Source: Gp6-AA40 sp035263125 (lineage in GTDB: Bacteria; Acidobacteriota; Vicinamibacteria; Vicinamibacterales; UBA2999). From it: 64,000 bases of DNA. Under the pieces are notes generated by a model, which had not been told where the DNA came from, did no database searches, and saw only the letters and a list, made by a program, of their open reading frames with translations. This document shows, one piece after another, positions 60,718-64,000 of the stretch. The position numbers were made by a program, and so were the translations under genes. The DNA lies in assembly GCA_035263125.1 (NCBI GenBank), contig DATFRP010000082.1, forward strand, positions 1 through 64,000. The letters run 5' to 3'. How positions within the stretch are numbered: position 1 is the stretch's first letter; each line of letters opens with the position of its first letter.

Positions 60718-61550
60718 TGCAAAACGGGGCTGGACCCTGCATCATCACAGTGGCAATCACCGGATCGGTGCCGCGCAAGGAGAACAATCCTGCGGTGCCG
60801 ATCACCGTGAGCGAGCAGGTCGAGTCGACGCACGCCGCGTACGAGGCTGGCGCAGCGATGGTGCACGTGCACGTGCGCAACGACGATCAGACGACGACCT
60901 CGAACCCTGACAAGTTCGCGGACTTCAAGGAACGCATCCGCCGACACTGCCCCGACCTCATCCTGCAATTTTCGACCGGCGGCCGATCGGGCGTCGGGTC
61001 CGAACGCGGAGGGATGCTGCACCACCGCCCCGAGATGGCATCGCTCTCGACCGGCTCGGTGAATTTCCCGACCCGCGTGTACGAGAATCCGCCCGATCTG
61101 ATCCGCGAGCTGGCCGAGAAGATGAACCACTACGGCGTGAAGCCGGAGATCGAAGTCTTCGACCTGGCGATGCTCTACAACGCGATCGACTACGCGCGCG
61201 ACGGCCTGTTGAAGAGGCCGCTGCACGTGCAGTTCGTCCTCGGCGTGAAGCACGCGCTCCCGGCGGCGCGCGACATCCTGGAATTCGAGGTGGCGAAGTT
61301 GAGAGAGCTGATGCCAGACGCCACCTGGGTCGCTGCGGGTATCGGCCGTCATCAACTCGACGTCAACCGGTGGTGCCTCGAGATGGGCGGGCACTGTCGT
61401 ACTGGCCTCGAGGACAACGTGCGCTGGGACAGGACGCGACTCGCCGCGTCGAATGCCGAGCTCGTCGCGCGCGTGAACGATCTGTGCGGCGAGTACGACC
61501 GGGAGGTCGCATCACCCGCGGTTGCGAGACAGATCCTGGGGTTGATGTAG
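60717..61550 (+). CDS. BKACE-family (DUF849, 3-keto-5-aminohexanoate cleavage-like) protein
   Basis: 277 aa TIM barrel, Zn-dependent, condensing or cleaving beta-keto acids with acetyl-CoA. Family marks: CIITVAITGSVPRKENNPAV, AGAAMVHVHVRNDDQTT (HVH zinc ligands), LQFSTGGRSGVGSERG, PEIEVFDLAMLYNA (Glu) and MGGHCRTGLEDNVRW near the C-terminus. The family covers many substrates, so the precise one is open. The start was chosen at ATG 60717; an in-frame TTG at 60690 is less likely. A REP element follows 5 nt after the stop. Confidence 0.9.
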   Translation: MQNGAGPCIITVAITGSVPRKENNPAVPITVSEQVESTHAAYEAGAAMVHVHVRNDDQTTTSNPDKFADFKERIRRHCPDLILQFSTGGRSGVGSERGGMLHHRPEMASLSTGSVNFPTRVYENPPDLIRELAEKMNHYGVKPEIEVFDLAMLYNAIDYARDGLLKRPLHVQFVLGVKHALPAARDILEFEVAKLRELMPDATWVAAGIGRHQLDVNRWCLEMGGHCRTGLEDNVRWDRTRLAASNAELVARVNDLCGEYDREVASPAVARQILGLM

Positions 61551-61555
61551 CGGGA

Positions 61556-61579
61556 GGGCCGCCTGACGGCGGCCCCTAC
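61556..61579 (-). repeat. REP-type hairpin with 5' GTAG
   Basis: On the minus strand GTAG (61576-61579) directly precedes GGGCCGCC-GTCA-GGCGGCCC (61556-61575). Between convergent genes. Same stem as the copy inside prpD. Confidence 0.8.
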
Positions 61580-61594
61580 GTACGAAGGCGGCCT

Positions 61595-62533
61595 CTACTT
61601 CTTCGCTTTCAGCTCGTCGTAGGCGATCTGCAGGTTGGCCGCAGCGCCGAACATCGGGGTCACGCTCGCGACGTAGCCCTTGAACTTCGGGTCGACTTTG
61701 AATTCCTTGCCGGCCTGCTCCGCCGATTTGCCTGCCTTCATCGAGGCTCTGGCGTAGTCGACGAACTCTTTCGTGAACTGGGCGTACTCCTTCAGGTCGT
61801 TCCAGGTGCCCACCGGGATGTGGCCGTTGATGATCGTGTCCACGTTCTTCACCGTCGCGACCGCTTTCGCGAGCGTCTCCGGCTGTTCGACGACGCTGCC
61901 GCCGTTGCCGGCGTCGACGTAGGGCAGCGCCTTCCACGCAAAGATGTCGCCCACGTGCATCGTGCGCAGCGCCGTGAATACGACGAAGGCGTCGCCGTTC
62001 GTGTGGCCGCGGCCGAAGTAGTACAAATCGATTTCGTCCTTCCCTGAACCGATCGTCAGTTTGTCCTTGTAGGTCCTGGTGGGAAGGAACTTGGCATTCG
62101 CGCCGGCATACGACGGATCCCTGGTCAGGTTCGCTTTCGTATTCTCCTGCACGACGATCTCGACCGTGCCGCCGCCCAGCGCCATGTTGCCGCCGGTGTG
62201 ATCGCTGTGCGTGTGCGTGTTGATGATGCGGGTGACCGGCTTGTTGGTGACGGTCTTGATCCTCTCGAGGATCGTTGGTCCCCATCCGGGCAGCTTGGTG
62301 TCGACCAGCGTCACGCCGCTGTCGGTGATGAAGACGGCGGTGTTGCCACCGCTGAACGCGTCCTGATTCTCTGCACCGGAACCGGTGATCACGTACAGGT
62401 TGTCCTTGACCTTTTCGATCTTGGTCGCGGCCAACGCGGCTGCCGTCGGCGCGGCAGGCGGCCCTTGCCCGGACACGACCAGCGTCAACACGCCAACCCC
62501 GATCAACGTTCCAAGTACGAGTCGTCGCCTCAT
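61595..62533 (-). CDS. Exported MBL-fold hydrolase
   Basis: 312 aa, signal peptide about 1-23. Metallo-beta-lactamase fold with zinc motif NTHTHSDHTGGNMAL (about residue 108), YYFGRGHTNGDAFVVFTA and HVGDIFAWKALPYVD, then IINGHIPVGTWNDLKEYAQF. It resembles the group of exported class B-like or SoxH-like enzymes without assigned substrate. The C-terminal extension (EFKVDPKFKGYVASVTPMF) is shared with the gene cut by the window's right edge, so the two are paralogues. Divergent from the EEP gene. Confidence 0.87.
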   Translation of the reverse strand: MRRRLVLGTLIGVGVLTLVVSGQGPPAAPTAAALAATKIEKVKDNLYVITGSGAENQDAFSGGNTAVFITDSGVTLVDTKLPGWGPTILERIKTVTNKPVTRIINTHTHSDHTGGNMALGGGTVEIVVQENTKANLTRDPSYAGANAKFLPTRTYKDKLTIGSGKDEIDLYYFGRGHTNGDAFVVFTALRTMHVGDIFAWKALPYVDAGNGGSVVEQPETLAKAVATVKNVDTIINGHIPVGTWNDLKEYAQFTKEFVDYARASMKAGKSAEQAGKEFKVDPKFKGYVASVTPMFGAAANLQIAYDELKAKK

Positions 62534-62591
62534 CAGGTCCCCCGGGGCGGTAGCCTATCCTAAGAATCGAGTTATACAAAGGAGCGGGCGC

Positions 62592-63632
62592 GTGTCGTCT
62601 CTTCGCCTCGTCCATGTCGGCGCGATCGCGCTGATGCTCCCGGCCTTCGCGATCGCCCGGTCGATTCCGCCGCAGGCCGTTCCTCCAGAACCGGTCCTTC
62701 GATGTCTCGAACCCGTGGCCGGCGTCACGTGGTTGCGGTGGAAGGGGAACGGCGACGCCACGCTGAACGCCTGGTGCGAAAGCGTCGGCAGACCGGTGCT
62801 GCGCGCGCCGGTGTTCACCGAGTCGGCGGACATCACGCAGCTGACGATCCTCAGCTGGAACGTGCACGTTGGCGGCGGCCGGGCGGAAGAATTGATTCCG
62901 AAGCTGCTGCAAGAGACAACTGCGCAGAGCGGCGGCCTGGTGGTGCTCCTCCAGGAGACCTTCCGAGCGGGATGGGATGTCCCCGACTCCTATCCGCCGA
63001 CGCTCAATCCCCCGGGCGCAATCCGCCCGCGCAGACCGGCGCCGGACGTCGCAGCGCTCGCCGACGAACTCGATCTCTCAGTCGCCTACGTTCCGTCGAT
63101 GCGCAACGGATCGGCGACGAATGTGTCACAGCGCGAGGACCGCGGCAACGCCGTGCTCTCGACCGAACCGCTCTCAGACGTGACCGCCATCGAGCTGCCA
63201 TTCGGCAAGCAGCGCCGCGTGGCGATCGCCGCGACTGTGACGCCACGGGGATCGCACGGCAAGCCGATGCGCGTCATGGTTGTGCATCTCGACCCGGACG
63301 ATCACCGTGTGATGCAGGCGGAGGCGCTCGCAGCCACCATCAGGGCGTTCGTGGCCACGAAAGCGATGCCGCTGGTGGTGGCCGGTGACCTGAATGCACG
63401 TCAGGGCCTCAGCGACAAAGCGGTCACCACGCTGAGCGAGCAGATCCACAGGGAGGATTGCGGAACGGGTGGAACGTCTCGACTGCCGCTCCGCATCGAC
63501 GTGCTCTTTGGCGACCGGCTGGACTATATGTTCAGCACACTCGACGACTTCGGGCTGATGCGCACGTGTCGGACGCTGAGCGATCGCTTTGGATCTGATC
63601 ACCTCCCGCTGCAGATGACGATTCAATTCTGA
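62592..63632 (+). CDS. Exported endonuclease/exonuclease/phosphatase-family protein
   Basis: 346 aa. The start is GTG 62592 with AAAGGAG 7 nt upstream and a signal peptide (about 1-22). EEP-fold motifs are intact: LTILSWNVHVGG, VVLLQETFRAGW (Glu), VVAGDLNARQGL and SDRFGSDHLPLQM. These enzymes cleave phosphodiester bonds in nucleic acids or phosphoesters; being exported, this one may act on extracellular DNA or phospholipid headgroups (inference). It lies between two divergent/convergent paralogous MBL-fold genes. Confidence 0.88.
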   Translation: MSSLRLVHVGAIALMLPAFAIARSIPPQAVPPEPVLRCLEPVAGVTWLRWKGNGDATLNAWCESVGRPVLRAPVFTESADITQLTILSWNVHVGGGRAEELIPKLLQETTAQSGGLVVLLQETFRAGWDVPDSYPPTLNPPGAIRPRRPAPDVAALADELDLSVAYVPSMRNGSATNVSQREDRGNAVLSTEPLSDVTAIELPFGKQRRVAIAATVTPRGSHGKPMRVMVVHLDPDDHRVMQAEALAATIRAFVATKAMPLVVAGDLNARQGLSDKAVTTLSEQIHREDCGTGGTSRLPLRIDVLFGDRLDYMFSTLDDFGLMRTCRTLSDRFGSDHLPLQMTIQF

Positions 63633-63646
63633 TCGCGCTAACCAGG

Positions 63647-63669
63647 TCCGGCTGAAGCCGGACACTACA
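63647..63669 (-). repeat. REP-type hairpin with 5' GTAG
   Basis: On the minus strand GTAG-T followed by GTCCGGCTTCAGCCGGAC (63647-63664). It fills the gap between convergent EEP and MBL genes, ending just before the MBL stop. Confidence 0.85.
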
Positions 63670-63670
63670 T

Positions 63671-64000
63671 CTACTTCGTTTCATCGAACACGATCTGCAC
63701 GTTGTTCTTCAGCCGCGCCGTGCTTTGTTCGGTAGCCCTTGGATCTGTGTATCCCTTGTACTTCTCCGGTACCTTCCACGCGCCCGCGATGTCTTCGACG
63801 CTCTTGCCCGCCTTCTTCCCGTCGCGCACGGCGGCTGCGAAGTCGTCGTTGAACTGTGCGTACTCACGAAGGTCTGCCATCGTCATCGTCGTGCTGTGGC
63901 CGGTGATGATGGTATCGACGCCCTTGATCGAGCCGGCCGCCTTCGCGAGCGTCTTGCCGATCTCGAGGCCGCTGCCGCCGTTGTTGGTGTCGAGGAGCGG
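63671..64000 (-). CDS. MBL-fold hydrolase, C-terminal part (gene continues beyond the window)
   Basis: The last 109 codons of a minus-strand gene whose start is outside the window. The readable part (LLDTNNGGSGLEIGKTLAKA, VDTIITGHSTTMTMADLREY, KVPEKYKGYTDPRA, NNVQIVFDETK) aligns along its length with the C-terminus of the protein at 61595-62533. It is a paralogue separated only by the EEP gene. The zinc motif is not in view. Confidence 0.8.
   Translation of the reverse strand, partial: PLLDTNNGGSGLEIGKTLAKAAGSIKGVDTIITGHSTTMTMADLREYAQFNDDFAAAVRDGKKAGKSVEDIAGAWKVPEKYKGYTDPRATEQSTARLKNNVQIVFDETK

Noticed and set aside
1..64000. tRNA, rRNA or tmRNA genes
   Set aside because: No T-loop GGTTCGAATCC-type sequence with matching acceptor stem and no rRNA segment was recognised.

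Overview
The window is high-G+C chromosomal DNA that reads as an Acidobacteriota genome, most probably a Vicinamibacteria-like soil lineage. The support is a PadR regulator overlapping an 'acidobacterial duplicated orphan permease' (ADOP) gene, a TonB-dependent receptor with a carboxypeptidase-regulatory-like N-terminus, a DUF1592/DUF1552 gene pair, and many secreted proteins of a family carrying the signature WEGDTLVV. The taxonomic call is inference. I see no rRNA, tRNA, CRISPR array, prophage or recognisable transposase.

Layout. 1-3.4 kb: TonB-dependent receptor with a good sigma-70-type promoter. 3.4-4.4 kb: WEGDTLVV-type secreted protein. 4.5-14.1 kb: minus-strand run of exported proteins of unknown joint role (TPR protein, FG-GAP lipoprotein, ankyrin protein, DUF1552, DUF1592 cytochrome-like protein, second WEGDTLVV protein). 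14.2-17.5 kb: methyltransferase, small lipoprotein, a truncated and motif-degenerate acyl-CoA-ligase-like protein and a 71-aa protein. 17.6-20.6 kb: large winged-helix/AAA/TPR regulator. 20.6-25.1 kb: minus-strand set of gamma-glutamyltransferase, Tat-signal MmgE/PrpD protein and third WEGDTLVV protein. 25.2-28.4 kb: relic of a uracil-DNA glycosylase gene, then the PadR-ADOP pair behind a 12-bp-arm palindrome. 28.4-32.4 kb: two metallo-beta-lactamase-fold enzymes and an amidohydrolase. 32.6-38.7 kb: acyl-CoA-dehydrogenase-like flavoprotein, threonine synthase and a two-subunit xanthine-dehydrogenase-type molybdoenzyme. 38.9-42.2 kb: HEAT-repeat protein, orphan ExbD, M2 (ACE-like) peptidase. 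42.3-44.4 kb: low-G+C islet with one gene. 44.5-58.7 kb: bacterial cellulose region, with a fused BcsA-BcsB synthase and BcsC on the minus strand, divergent from a BcsZ-type GH8 cellulase, a small Pro-rich protein and a GH8-CBM2 enzyme. 58.8-64.0 kb: decapeptide-repeat lipoprotein, cyclase-family hydrolase, BKACE-family protein, two paralogous MBL-fold proteins (one cut by the window edge) and an exo/endonuclease/phosphatase.

Intergenic DNA is unusually structured. One class is REP-type palindromes: seven have a GC-rich hairpin directly preceded by GTAG, the architecture known for REP elements of RAYT transposases. A second class is long hairpins built from short degenerate words; two of them, 29.7 kb apart, share a perfect 39-nt inverted match. 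The single-gene low-G+C islet lies in the loop of one such hairpin, whose two arms flank it. This islet and the exact 14 x 10-residue repeat in the lipoprotein at 58.8-59.6 kb are the least explained signals in the window.
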